Part shown: positions 1-13,974 of the stretch, one piece after another | Layout: each line of letters starts with the position of its first letter | Numbering within the stretch: position 1 is the stretch's first letter | Source: Allacma fusca | Lineage: Eukaryota > Arthropoda > Collembola > Symphypleona > Sminthuridae | Direction: 5' to 3' | DNA length: 64,000 nucleotides | NCBI GenBank assembly: GCA_947179485.1 | Contig: OX359249.1 | Location: 744,001 to 808,000 of the forward strand | The notes under the pieces: model-generated | Seen by the model: the letters and a program-made list of their open reading frames with translations, nothing else | Databases searched by the model: none | Told to the model about the DNA's origin: nothing | Made by a program: the position numbers and the translations under genes

Positions 1-3000
1 TTCCTCTGGGGTCAGATGAGACGAGTCAAAGGCCGATCAAAAGACAAGCTTCCCATGTAATACTCACTTTCATCTGAGGAAGGTGGCTCCCCAGTGATTG
101 ATATCAATAGCTGGAGTTATAGCAAAAATCTCGGACGATGCAGTGAGAAAAATGTTGACCGATGCAGTGAGAAGCTTCGTGGCCATCCCTGGTTGTCAGT
201 TCAAATTGAGAATCTTACCAGTAAAGTACATATACACATGAACTACGTCTGATTGTGAGACCCTTGTTGTATTATTTGTCTCCAGATAAGATTTCCTTCT
301 CACGCACTCACTATAAGTATACTTACTCCTGTCCAGCCACGCTATAGTATTACAGTTTACTAATAACCTATTGCCTTTGTATATTTATAGACATCACTTT
401 TTCGACTCTTTCTTGCATAACTTGGAAAAACATTATGGGGAGAAGCTAACCCACCACAGTCACTACTACAGCATCACAATGCCAGTTAAACTGGTCCGAG
501 ACCTCACTTGGCACAGAGACACCTCAAGTTGACACAAACTCTCCCGAAGAGGAACACACGCAGGATAGGGGCTGGCTCGTGCACAACACTAGTCAGTTGA
601 GTCCATTGCAGGAGTGCATATATAGTAATTATTATGTGTAAGTAGATATAATATCATTCCTTTTTTATACTATAAAAACATATAATTACATGGAGAGATG
701 TTTGAACAAATGTACTCGTTACGTTATATGGAAAATTATTATTATGACTGTACTTGTACGTAAGACTGGGCTCAGTCTTCCTCAGCCTCTCCGTTACGCT
801 CAAGATGTTTGTATTCTGGGTTCTTGAGAAATAATTTTAGAGATGATTAATACTGTATTAATTTTATTATTTTTTTTTTTTTGAGTATATTTGAGGCTGT
901 TGTTATGAGTGGTCCTGGACCTGAGGAGAGGATTAACTAATTGTGCCCGACAAGCACTCACTTGTGAGGAGGAGGAGAGGACCCGGACGAGATTCCAATA
1001 ATGGAATGTTGACTCCAGTTGACATTTTGAAGGGTTGTCTGAGGTCAACTCCAGCAGACACCCACGCACTCACTGGACTGGTCAGGGGTGGTTCTGGCTC
1101 TTCTGGACCCGAACATGCGGGTTATGTACAAATCCTGTCGGCTTTTTCCCAAAATTTCCGTCATACACACACACACACACACACAAACTGAGGCAAGACG
1201 GACTTGATTGTGTGACTTGCCTTGGGCATTGGAAAGCAAAGACTGAGCAGTTGACGGTGAGCTCTTCGTACTTTGGTTTTTTCTTCATCATCCCCCATTC
1301 AAGCCCTGGGGCTTCCTTACCTTTCGTCCACCCTGTGAGAATGAGTGCGAGGAAGGTAAATTGTTACTACACACACGGGGTGGCTTTGATGGGGACCTCT
1401 CTCCTCACTTCACAGTAATTCTACAGACTTGGTAGAGGCTGAGGCAGAGATGTGGTCGGAGGAATGCCACGACGTTGTCAGTGAGGAAAGGAGTACAAGT
1501 GACAGGTTCTCTGGAAAGTCCATTCACCACCGACCCCTCAGCAATCCAGTCGCATTCCTTATTCCTTCCAACAAGTATCAACTCAAATCTACTCAGAGTC
1601 TCGCATCCTCCTCCAACATAACATATACGCAACACTCGCTCTTACAGTATCTGTAAATACCTATTGTGAGCAATCCCAACCACATCCACCTTCCCTCTCT
1701 GTATACACTCTCTTAGTCAGAGCATCCTTCTCTCTACATATATTATAGTCCTACACCTGTGACCATTGTCCACTTTTTTTAAACTCAACTTCCATATGCA
1801 CGTCACAACAACTCAGTAGCTCCACTTCTCCAAGACGGACTACCATTAAATCCCCAGCATATTCTTCACATTTCCTTCAAACCCGTTTCCTTCACCATTC
1901 CTCCATAGGCAGTCATGGACGTTTCCCCGAAAACACCCCACTCCAGTTTCCTATCCCTGTTTCACAGTCAGTCTTTTACCCTTCCATAGTTCCCATCAAG
2001 GCTGGAACAATCACAGCCTACTACTCAATTCAATCATGAGATTTCAATGCAAATTAGAATTTATTGTAGTATCTGTAATTGAATGTTATTAAAACCCTAC
2101 AATAATAATCTTTTGCAGTCAATGTTGACATTTTTATCCAAATGGTTCCTTAACAATTTTATTCCAGGTCATTATTTGGATACGCAGGGGACTATACCTG
2201 GAACTGGAACATGATTTTCAATTTTCATTAATGAATATAATTATTTGACGTGAAAGAGCGGGTAATACACTCTAAAATTACTAATAATGACCAGCAATGA
2301 TGACTTGTATGGGTTAAGGAAGCTTACTTTGCATATGTGAGGAACCCAAATAGTAGCGAAACCCCTGTGTGGGATTATGGGATCATACGAAAATAACTGT
2401 TTCAAGGGGAAACACGACGTTGCTGTAAATGAAAGTAAAGATTATAGTTGCATTTTGCAGAAAAAAATACTTTTATCTAGGGAATCATTTATAATGAACT
2501 CACACACGTGCTTTATCTACAAAGAGTGCGTGATTATCTCAGTATCTATCAAGTCAACAAAGATATTTATGCGTAATGCGGTTATATTTCGCTAATTATA
2601 TTTTTTAATCTTATAGTCCAATACATATTCTTTTGGCCAATTCCCCTCCCTTTGCACGGTTAAATTGGACATTTGACTTCGACCTTATCAATGGAGTAAA
2701 AAAGGTAGAAAAGGCTCACACTCCAGATAGTCCTACAGAGCGCCCCCCCCCCCCGCTGTATAAGATACGCCACTGAACAGCATTTTCTCTTTAGGGGTAA
2801 AAGTTTTCATGTGTAGTTTAATTATCTTTTTATTAGAATTGTATTCATTTTATTGGGGAGCGAGAATTAATTATTAAAAGTAAGAATAAATCGTATCATC
2901 CTTAAATTATTTCAAAATTTAGATTCACTCTGAAATGTATTTTATTTTGCTCATCAGCCTTTTCTCCGGGACATAATAATTACAGAACATTTTTCAGAAA

Positions 3001-4090
3001 TTGGATCAGTTTTGAACATTTTTAATGTGTAATTACATCAGTGGCACGCGTCCTCCCGTGGCTTGACTGGCCCAATATTTTAGAATTCTTAAAAATCCCT
3101 GAACACTCATGCATCTACTTTTTGGAGATCAATATGACAGTAAGGATAAATGAGATAACAAGATAAAGATCAACATTGGGATAAAAGGGAATGGGTCCTG
3201 TTATTTGGATGATTATCGAGGCAGTGCTCGTATAAAGGGAATGGCGAGAGTATATTTTGGTATAAGTACCTGCTATATTACCTATGCTATTTAGGACCCA
3301 AGAAATTAGCAGTAATGACGATTTATTACTCCCACTCTTCAAATGAAGTTAACCTAGAAAGCACTTAATTGTACACATATATAGGATAACAGGGTGTAGA
3401 GTAGAGTCTTGAGGATGGAAAAGTTGCTCAGGATTTATATCTATGTAGTCTGAAAGACCCGAAATAAATGGATGAATTTCAGGAGGCACGCAAGAGGTTT
3501 TCCCTTTTGGTTTCCATCCACAAACTTTTATAATGAAAAATACTGCACTTGGAACTTGAAACAGTAAACTCATTCCCACGGTTTGTATCCCATTCATTTT
3601 ATCCATTCCATCCACGCTGTAAATATGGCTATAGATATATAATAATTATTACAGACAGTAACATACACGTAGATATAGAGTTATAGTAAGTACCCATAAT
3701 TCTAAATTGCATATGCACGTACATATCAACTCCGTCAAATACTTTCGCAATCGGTACGTACTACCAGTCATCTCCTCCTCCCTCACTCATGTATGTACAT
3801 ACTTACCTCAGTCAACTTTCCTCATCTCCTCTTTGGTGTAATTTATAAATAACAGTTCTTATTCCTTTAATTAAATACTGTGTCAACGGTTTTCCTCAAT
3901 TTGTTCCCAACCATAACGAATTATGAAACCAGTTTAAAATAATGCTTTTCCAGGGGATCAGGGAAAATCTTAAACTAAATAATACCGAATGTATTGAGCC
4001 ATTTAAGTTTACGTCCGGTGATTACTTTTTATATGTAGTAGTTTTTATTAATGTACCATTTGAATTCTCCACAAATCTTGTGTCTCTAGC
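1..4090. other. region without recognisable gene
   Basis: I find no open reading frame with family features here. The stretch holds a (CA)n run near 1163-1186, which makes short spurious His-Thr/Cys-Val peptides, and a C-run near 2743-2755. The rest is AT-rich and looks like intergenic DNA or decayed repeats. Confidence 0.5.
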
Positions 4091-4093
4091 TCA

Positions 4094-4875
4094 CACACGG
4101 GGGTGACTCATAAAATATTTTATCCCCCCCCCCCAGTTCGTAGAGAATTTAGTTCCAGATTTTATGAAATTTATTTCATTCGTCTGGATCAAGTTTTGAG
4201 GTTGAGGCCATAGGGTTGAAAACTGTGAAGCAAAGTCGGTTATGAGAATTTCAATTTCTTCATTTTGTATTCTCAAACAAATTGTCTTTTTAGAAAATGT
4301 TTTGTCGCTCGCTTGTAGGAACTTTTATTGGCTTTCCGTGGAGCTGCCTGATAGGTATCTCTACGTCGAGAATTTCGGACATGACCGGAAGTGACAGGAA
4401 AAAAGGCTGGAGAAATTATCCTTGAGGATTGTAAAATTGAAGAAAATGTGGAGGATAAATTTCTGAATTTGTTGTTATATCATGGAAGACCGGGCACAAA
4501 GAAAATGGAGAAACAAAATATTTCAATGCACTGGACTTTGTATCAAATTTCATTGGGATTCATTTTCATGGAATATCAACAGACCATATCAAAGATTGGG
4601 ATTGCTACAACCAAAATTGTGAGGGTAGGTTGTAAAATAATTCAATGATTCCAAAGGTTGCACAAAAACAAAAACTTCCCAATATTTTTAGATGTCGCGA
4701 TCCAAGTTTTCGAGATGTACTGTTGATTTTTAATGAAAATGAATATTAGACGCTCATGAACCCTGCGTCCACAAATCTTGACCCAGATGATTGAAGCAAA
4801 TTTTATACAATGTGGAACTAAATTTCCTACAAACTGGGGGAATCAAATTATTTTGTAAGTCACTCCCTTATGTGG
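4094..4875. mobile_element. inverted-repeat element with ~120-bp arms (MITE-like)
   Basis: The segment at about 4094-4217 is repeated in inverted orientation at about 4753-4875. Both arms share the order CACA..GGG.GTGACT, a run of C (expanded to about 11 C in the left arm), an AATTTAGTTCCA block and a final TCTGG.TCAAG block. The centre (4218-4752) has no convincing coding sequence. Long degenerate terminal inverted repeats around a non-coding core suggest an old non-autonomous DNA transposon. I could not define a target-site duplication, so the family is unknown. Confidence 0.55.
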
Positions 4876-4879
4876 ACTA

Positions 4880-7800
4880 AAGGGGGTTCTCCTTCTGTTC
4901 ATCTCATCCAAATACATACAAATCACCTGGAACCTGCTGTCGAAACAAACGTAACTACCTATAGGTATAGTTCCATAGAATTAAGAGGGGAGCTCCGTCA
5001 TTAGGTTACGGTTTCTGAAAATTCTTAAAAATAATCGTACACAAAAAGAAAGCAAAAATAACTTACTGTAAAGATAAGGAATTAAAAGAAAAAACATGTG
5101 TCCCTGGCATTGGAAAGGGTGAGGGTTGGGTCCTAGGAGGAATTTCGACAGCTTTTTGATCCTTTCCTCGGGGAAGCATAAAGCTAGGAGTGTGAACAAT
5201 TTAGAGGGTACTGTTTTAATCAGTAATAATTAATTGACAGGGTTAAAGCCGGGTTAAATAGTTCTTAATGGCTGATACATATATAGGATCCCGTGAGTGG
5301 GAAATTATTGTCGGCAAGGACCAGAGAGAGAGAGAGAGAGAGAGAGGAACATGCTGGGACAGAGTATTTAAATACGTTTAAAAGGAACCATAGGGATTTA
5401 AGGAATGAGTGAAGGTTGGGGATAAAAATGGGTGCTCATTCCCTTGACACGGTCTCTACAGACATTTGAGTTGGAAATGCAATGGGAAAGCCGAGGGTGA
5501 AATTCCCATCCACCTAATTCACAGATTTCAGAGGGAGTAGAGACAGAAGTGGCGGGAGTTGACAATGAGTGGCTGCTGTGGTCACTTCTCCATCCTTTCA
5601 TCACACTCCTCGCAACTCACCATCCCATTAAATGATAATAATTTCATGATATGCATCCCCTGCTCAGCCCATCAATAAACTCATTTCGCAATTCTTACCG
5701 CACTTTTGGCCCACGCAGTGCCGACATCACAATACTGACAATAGTCCAATTTCTAGAGTCCTCCCGTCACACCAGAGTAGCGATGAAATATTAAACGTTA
5801 AATCACGTTCTTCCAATTAACCACCTCCAATGGCAGCCCCACTCCTAGTATGTGTGCATTATATGCAGATGTAAACATTTTGAGCGTGATGAAAACTATA
5901 GATGTGTGTAGCCTCAAATCCATCACTCAGTCCTTCCCCAAGCCTTTACTTAAAATACCAAAATTATTTGACGCTCTGTAGGATCTCTGTCGTTCGTCTC
6001 ACCAAAACCACCTTTAATCTCTAGCCATTTGCAGTTTAGCACTTCCAATTCCATCCATGGCAGCTCCTCACGGCTCTTTATACCCTCAACTAATTCCCTA
6101 GAACTCCATCGTCCTCAAACATTTATAAATAATTCATTATTATACTTCCACCAAGATCCAAGGGTATATATTTCCGTTCGGGCCGAATCCTTAAAACTGA
6201 AAACTAACTGTTTTAATTCCATTGTCAAATGAATTTGAAAATGTCCACTAGTTTTTTCCCATCCTGGAGAAACTTGTACAAATTTCCATCCCTTCCCTCC
6301 ATCCGTGTAAAAGCAATTTTAATCAACTCAAGTTTAGATCATTTTAAAATTTACCAGCATTTCGGAAGCACGTTAAGGGATTTTAATACGTATATATTCC
6401 CCCGCATTTGCAATCAAGATTTTCAAAGTTATTCAAGCCAAAGTTTTTATCATATGACGATGTCAGCCTGCTATGGATAAATATGTAGTTGCCCAAAACT
6501 TCGGGTAGCAAAATAAATAACGGGTTCTAATAAAGGGAAAATAAGAAACATCAAGAGTATATTTTATGTACCATGGGAAAATTATTAGGACACATTTGAC
6601 TCATTCCTTCTTATGAGGTGGTCCCATTATAAATGTAACTTCCATACTTCTTCTGAAGCAAGCATTGAAGTGCGTGCGGACGGGCCCGGACTCATGAGGA
6701 GCTCTATCAATGACTAGTCATCTCCATATATCCCAAATTCCAAATAGTAGACCCGCTCTGCTGATTAATTCCAATGCAAAGGAATGGTCAGCAGGAGTCC
6801 GTCAGGGAAAATGTAAACACGAGGTTTATCAAGTAATGGTCACACGTCTGACACGACCGAGCTGAAGGAAGAAAAAATGTTCGTCAATGATGAGAGTGCA
6901 TAATGGAAGGGTTCTCGGCTCTGCCGTAACTCCCTACATTTGGAGGTGTCTGCTTAATAATTATATTATTATTTTGGGACAAACCAATAAACACAGTCTG
7001 AGTTGGAGGGAGCAAGTTTGAGAAACGTTTCGAGCCTCATTAAGCATCCAACGAGGCGTCACAGATGAGAATCGGTGGAAATGATACGTCATGGTTTCGG
7101 GGATGGAATTCAGCCACACTTCTGACTCCTGTCTCACAATTAGCCACTCACACGTCAATTCCCAGAGAGATAGTGAGGACCTCGTGTCCTAACACGAGAG
7201 TGGGGATGTTTACAAACAAAACATATTATGAGCACTATTAGGAATTAGATTGGTACTAAATGTCCCAAAGATGTGGTCATATAATGACACACAATGCAAT
7301 ATCTATTATCTGTAAGTGTAAGGCTCCGTCAAAGAAAACATCGCGAGTGGACTTAGGCTAACGGTATATTAATGGCGAGTGTGTGTGTGTCATGGAGACA
7401 TTGATCATGCAAGTTGGAGAGATGTTATTAAAGATGTACCCGCAGTACTCCATACACTCCACTGGTCATGAGGAGGGAGAGAGGTCAACGCTAAATTATA
7501 ATCAGTTTTTGTCCCTTGTCCTTTCAGCTACCTAAAATCCTGGGATTCAAATAAAGTTCCTACACCTTTTTCTTCTTTGTAATAATTATTATTTCTTAAA
7601 TTCAACCCCTTCAATAATTATCATTCAAATCCATTCAACCATGTGTAATTCATTCATTTTCAAACCCTTTTTACCAAATCACATTCTTTTTTATTCATTT
7701 GATAAAAATTAATTCCTTAAATATTACCCTCACGCACGAAGAAACACTTTAGTAGACTCCATTCCTTTCTCAAATGATTGAATAAATGTTGGATTAAATT

Positions 7801-10800
7801 ACAAAATTACTCAGTGTTTGGTCTTTTCCCCCAACCTTGTACTTTTGACCCTTATACTTGTGTGATGATTCTTATAGTGACGTCAGATCCGACGGTCGAG
7901 CCACACGCCATAAGAAGAAACTTGTGAAACTCGGGGATCTGACTCCAGACGAAAGGGTTGGGAGATGTCACTCCAGAAACTTCGGAGGTTTTTGGGAAAA
8001 TCTAGTTGTCGGACCCGGACCCACAGTCTCATAACAAAATTGGAGACATTGCGAGAAGAGAGAAAAATTCTCAGTTCTGCAAAATATTGAAAGATCCCAG
8101 AAGTACAATAATAATTTTCAGAGTCATGATAATATTGAATAGTATTTTGGGGGAATTTTATAGGAACGTTGTGGGATTGTTTTGGGGACCATCTGGGGAG
8201 ACATTCTGGATTCCTTGGATTCCCCATGATTTGTCGGTAAATACATTGCTAGTACAGTGCAAGCCTTCATCCATGCTTTTAGCGTATCCAATGCACCCTC
8301 AAACATGTGGAATTCCTTGATTTTCAAAATTCTCCTGTTGATTTCCTAAAATGAGGGACCTGAGAAATTGGGGGTATTTTAAAGGCAGACGCTTTAAATT
8401 ACCGAAGCAGTCCCAGCACTTACACAAAAAAGGAAAATACAGCCCTGTGAAGCATTGACAATAAAATTATAGTATTAATTATTATTACTATAGGAGCTTA
8501 ATTAAAAAGCATTTACTTTACTCTGCAGCAGTAATATTAATTATTTTCATTCTCATTTACCCCAACCTTTCCCCCTTTTAATAGCTTCCATTTTCATTTG
8601 TAATTTATTATAAACGACTACTCTGTAATTTTATTATTATACATTTTAGACATACAAGTAATAGCATTACATAATCTGTTTTCTCTTATGTAGGGCTACA
8701 CTTGAGTTGGGGACAGTTCACTCTGACGGCAGCGATCCTAAAATTTCCGTCAGCCCTTAATTTCCCGACCCATCCACCTATGAATCATGGAATGTTGAAA
8801 AACGTAATAATTATAGGAGGGCTACAGAAGCCACTATTTAAAGATTCTACATCCCCTACCCCTGCATCATCTCCTCTCACAACAGCATCCGACGGGCAAA
8901 ACGATAATTAATTAATTGTCATGGATTGAAATTGAGTGGACAGGAGGTATAAGCAGAGTCAACTCGCCCACCCTGATGTTACAGGGGGATGATGGAAGGA
9001 CGCGGATGAGTAATGAGATGATTTGAGTAGCATGAGTATAGAGCGAAGATGATTAAAGAGATTTGCAGCATTTGAGGAGGATGTGCAAAGTGTGAATCCA
9101 TTGTGACCACCCAGAAGAATAAAGAGGAGCCGCGATTCCTTCTAAACTCAGGTTCGAGTCGAGCTAATCATCATCCTTTGACAGGCAAACGATGGAGATT
9201 GCAAATTGCTCCTGGGAAGAGTCAAAGAGGCCTAAATATATATCTATCTATAAATGTATAGTATGTATGTATCTAATTAGTATCTAAATATATACGTAAG
9301 TAGACATCCCTTGTTGTGTGTTGTGAAAAGTACGCTACTTAATCTCCCGCAACCTCCCAAAATACCTTGGTTCAGAAATGCACAAGCGAGGATCATTAGG
9401 AGGATCACGTAACAGTCACTGCGCTTCCATAATTACATTAATTACTCCTCTGAGTTGAGGCTCTGCATGGGACAATCTACATATATTCCGCAATCCAAAC
9501 AATTAACTAAATGCAAATCTTTCATGGATGAAATCAAGAACACAAATTAATATCCGATCCTTTTCAGCTCCTCACAACAAGCCACTTTCATTTTTCACCT
9601 CAAAATCCCGTTTTCACATTTTCTCATCAGTCGCAGTCGCGTCAGCACAAATCACAAGTATAGTATTACTCTTCGACAGCGTATAGAAAAACAAGAGGAG
9701 AATTTGGCATCTTTGCGAAATGTTTTTTCAACCCTTCATCACCCATTGCTTCTATTCATCACTTCACTTGTGTCAAGACCATCCCTCACAAATAAAACCA
9801 AGTAGTCCTACATATATACGCATTGACTGTCAATGCGGTTTGTGTGTTTGTGTGGCTTGGATTCTAATCCATTATGACTGCCTCCTCTTTAAAAACAAAC
9901 ATGGACATAAACTCATTAAACCTCTTAATCCCTAGTCTTATGCCGCTTGTCATTACCTAACACCAACTTATTCCTCAAATCCTACATCACGTAATAAATT
10001 CCTATGCAATGATACTTTCCTGTCCTCCCATTTGTCTAATTCGACATTAGATTTATTACAAAATTTGACTCTATAATAATTACACGTTTCACATTTTGCC
10101 ATATCTCCCTCAGATCTTCCTGGGATATAGATAATTATTTGAAATATTTCCTTAAAATTACATAAAGTACTTACACGTCTTACACCCAGCGAATCATGAA
10201 ACACTGCCCGCTTCCACGGAATCAAGGTGATGAAACTTATTGTCAGCACTTATGGAACATTGGGTTTGCTAAGCATGTGTATATGTATCATTAATATGAA
10301 AGAATTTTTGATTCAGAACATGTTTATTATAGTTTCGTAGATACGCGAGGTCAAAGTCCACCTCTGACTGCTTACAGATTTGTCTACAGCACATATCATA
10401 ACGGTCGTTGGTGGAGCTAACTCAGCAATTCGACGAAATTAATACCCCGGGATTAATATCGCGCAAATAAATTCGTGGGAATTTCTATGGACGGATTGAA
10501 ACTTTACATGACGGAAATCAATCAAAAATGATTTTATGGGCCGAGGCGTTGGCGGCGGAACAGCGGGAACATGTAGTGGTACAATTTACCACCCAGAAAA
10601 ATTCCAGGGAGGCGCAGCCAATGTAAATTATTATACCAATCTTAATTTTTTATTCACATTTCATAAATAAAAATTAATGATCCTGAAATCATTATGGGAC
10701 GGGAATTAATACTGCAAAATTATTAGGTACATGTACATATGTACATAGTCTGCTACCATAACGGATCGCCCCCTTCAGATCAGCTTACAACAAAATTTGA

Positions 10801-11464
10801 GATGCTCAAAATTTCCTCCTCCCAATAGAATACAACCCTTGATCTATTTTAACTGGTTTTAGTTGACGTATTTCGGTATTTGTATATTTTTTTAGGCACG
10901 GGGTATACTGTATTTCGTATTTTTAGACGCTATCTGTGAACTTGGCACAACTTATGCTCTGTAGTATAGGTGCACGTTACGTTGTGATGTTTAAAAAAAA
11001 ACAATGTAGAAAGTTTCAACTATTTCAATTTTGAGTGAAGTTACGAATTATTGAGGACAACAAAGTCTCTAGCTCGGCTCAACTCATGCTTCACACTTCA
11101 TTGCAATAATGTATATTTATATTTTTTATTTTCAATAATTTTTACCCTGGCCACAAGCCTCAAAATAGATGGTTGGGACTTTCTGCATGGAATCGTAGTT
11201 ATTTCGTTAACTTGTTTTACCTTGGCCCTAAATTGTTTTGAGCGAAATGATATATTGAAACAGCCTGAGGTAAAAGCGTTTTCGTTATGGCCCCTACAGA
11301 AATGAGACCACTACAGCTGGATGTAGCTTTACATGTATTTGTGTATTACGGGATTCATTTTTCAAAATTTTTAAATCATTATACAACAATCAAAATAGAT
11401 TATTTCAACTCTTACTTGCGTGGATTCTTGATTTTTTATCGTGACCGGTTCAGGGTGGATTCAC
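4880..11464. other. region without recognisable gene
   Basis: Only short unconvincing reading frames are present on either strand. The opposed frames at 7883-8227 (-) and 8006-8320 (+) show no domain and no neighbouring splice-compatible exon. An (AG)n microsatellite lies at about 5325-5346 and a short (GT)n run at about 7378-7390. Confidence 0.45.
5325..5346. repeat. (AG)n microsatellite
   Basis: Eleven or so AG dinucleotides in an uninterrupted run, between ordinary AT-rich DNA on both sides. Confidence 0.9.
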
Positions 11465-11824
11465 CAGGGGTCGGATTTTTGTAGGAAGACGGGAAGAATC
11501 TTCCCAGAGAGAAAATATTTCTGGCAGGGAAATATCAAAGGGAAGGGATTTATTTTTACGAACAGGGATTTTTCAATTCACTGGCCTTTTTTTTGGCAGG
11601 GATTTTCAAATTTGTTGGCGTGTTTCAGGAAAATTTGTTAATCAAACAGGGGTTTTTAGATTCGTTGAACTAGGGATTTGGTAGGGATTTGACGTCTTGT
11701 AGGGAAATTCTTTTTGCCAACAGGGATTTTGAAAATCGTTGAGGGCCTACCTACTGGAACATAATATTCAGCAGGGAAATTCAGAAATTATCTTCCAGGG
11801 AGATTTACAAAAATCCGACCCCTG
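11465..11824. mobile_element. hAT-type MITE, family A copy 1
   Basis: The element starts CAGGGGTCGGATTTTTGTA and ends with the inverted counterpart, TACAAAAATCCGACCCCTG. It is flanked on both sides by the perfect 8-bp direct repeat GGATTCAC (11457-11464 and 11825-11832). Ends of the CAGGG type with an 8-bp target duplication are the signature of the hAT superfamily. The 360-bp interior repeats the word CAGGGATTTT and has no coding capacity, so it is non-autonomous. A second copy of the same family is at 37247-37636. Confidence 0.9.
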
Positions 11825-13974
11825 GGATTCACCTAGTAAATCACCCCTGATGGAATGTATAAATTTTTGGTGAACTCTTACGCGGCTATATAAATAATTC
11901 AGCTATTATTAATTAGCTAACTAGCCTATGGGAAAGTGGTCAATAAGGTCTAGACGGTAGGGTATGCACATACTTTAAATTAGTTTCTTAGCCAAAATGA
12001 ACTATTGCACAAAAATAGCTACTATTGTATAAATATGTAATTAAATCGTTTTCTATACTTACCTAGGGTGGCGTATAATTATAGCCCATTTAAGCAGAAG
12101 GTAAGATAAAAATGTATAATAGTTCGTCCATTTTAAGCAATATTTTGCGGAATTTTGCATTTATTAACCTAAAAGGTCACCAAGGTCGGAACAAAGAGAA
12201 GTCGGGATTGTTCAAGTAAACGTTATTTTATTATTTTATTTTCAAATTAATGGGAAACAAATTAATTTTGAAGCTCATGTGCAGCAAAACTTATTGGTTT
12301 CGATACTTGTTCTTACAATATACGTTGTAGAATAATCTGGATATAAGGGGTCTTAATGAGTAGCAAAGTTGGAGGGGCCACCTGAAAGAAATTAACAGCT
12401 TTGGGACTTGCCGTTTGAACGCCTCATTGCCTGCACATTTGACCACCTGAGTACATACACATTAGCGTATATACTGATATCAAATTTTCAAGTGAATGAA
12501 ATTTGCGACAATAATCCACTCAGTTGTACGCACTAGTGGACGCAAAACTTAATAAAACCAAATTCGAAAAATCTAGTAAAAGGTTCTCTGAAAACCGATT
12601 TTCAGAAAATACTGTTCTAGATTTCTCAAATTTTTTGGGACAATAATTACTTTTGATCTTTGGCACCTGGCTCTCCAGTTCCACCTACCCCTACCATCTT
12701 TACCGTTTTTATTAAATGATGACATCGGGTGAACACTCTGATAAAAACCTCAGCCCAAATATGCGACGGAGCATGCATTTTTAAAAGAGGCTGTTGGACC
12801 CCACACTAAGCCCTAACTTTTTGATACACGAAACGATGAGGCCCGTACATGTAAAAAAGAAAAGGAACAAGTAAATAGAATGCCACTCCGTGAGAAAAAA
12901 ACTAGGGGAAATGTCTTATCCAGAAGGCCAATGAAAATGAGGTTAGAGATTACGTATTACAATAATTTATTGCAGTTAATACAGCTTCCATCAATACAAT
13001 TTTGAGGATACAATTTATCCTCCGAGTCCTTCTGTTCAGTATTGGTATTAAGAATGAAAATTATGTTTTCATGCAAATGAATACTCCGATATTTAACACA
13101 AGAACCGAAATAATTATATACATTTATTACATCTTTGCACTGATCACCAAACAGGAAGAAATTGGCTATTATTCGAAGAGCATATAAAAATGCAAATTGT
13201 GACAGCGCTGTATGAAAGCGTCCAGCAGCACTAATGGGTACTTCACCAAACACTTACATGCTGAAATTCATCTCCCGGTTAAAGTTATCCGTACTGATAT
13301 TATTCAATGCGACTTCCTACAATCTTAGTATTAAATCCGGCAAATTATATTGACGCATACATTCGTACAAAATTCTAAACTCCGAAGTTCTTCATCATAA
13401 ATTATATGGCACTTTCAGACAATGATTGCGATTCATTTTAAATAGGATCTTAAAAAAAGTATTGTTGGCGATTTCTAATCTGTAATAATTCCCAAATGTT
13501 TCTACAAATATGAAGAGCACTAATTTTAGACAGATCACATTTTCGGTGGATGTCTTGATTTTAAAGTTGTTCTTCACGCTCATAAGAGATACTATATAAA
13601 ACCCCTGGGTAAATGGAATTGCTGACATCTTGGGCAGTTTCATCACTCATAATCAACTCCATTCAAGGAATTGACCCAATCAAAAATGGCATATGGATAT
13701 AAACTTATACATACGCACATGGTCGGTTCAAGGCGAGGAACGGCTTGAAATTAAAACAAACGTACTGTCAAGTGAAGGTGATGGGCCTTCCTCAAACTGA
13801 CGTAACAATCCTTATCCCCTCCTGAGGTCCTGAAAACTAAGCGGCTCACGGGGTAAAAGTTTACTATTATGCAGGTGGACGCTTTTAACTTGACGATACT
13901 GCCTATGCTACCAACAACCGCATGAACAGAAATCTCCGAGAAAAGAGGGTTTTGCATCAGTAGATACTATGCTG
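11825..13974. other. region without recognisable gene, 3' flank of the serpin
   Basis: Small frames at 12957-13253 and 13395-13646 (minus strand) resemble no family I know and are probably chance. The part next to 13975 should include the 3' untranslated region of the minus-strand serpin, but I see no clear AATAAA on that strand close to the stop. Confidence 0.35.

Noticed and set aside
1035-1418. 127-codon frame with a His-Thr run
   Set aside because: The run is a (CA)n microsatellite and the rest has no family resemblance.
7883-8320. Overlapping frames of 114 and 104 codons on opposite strands
   Set aside because: No domain, no conserved motif and no exon partners; chance frames in a gene-free region.
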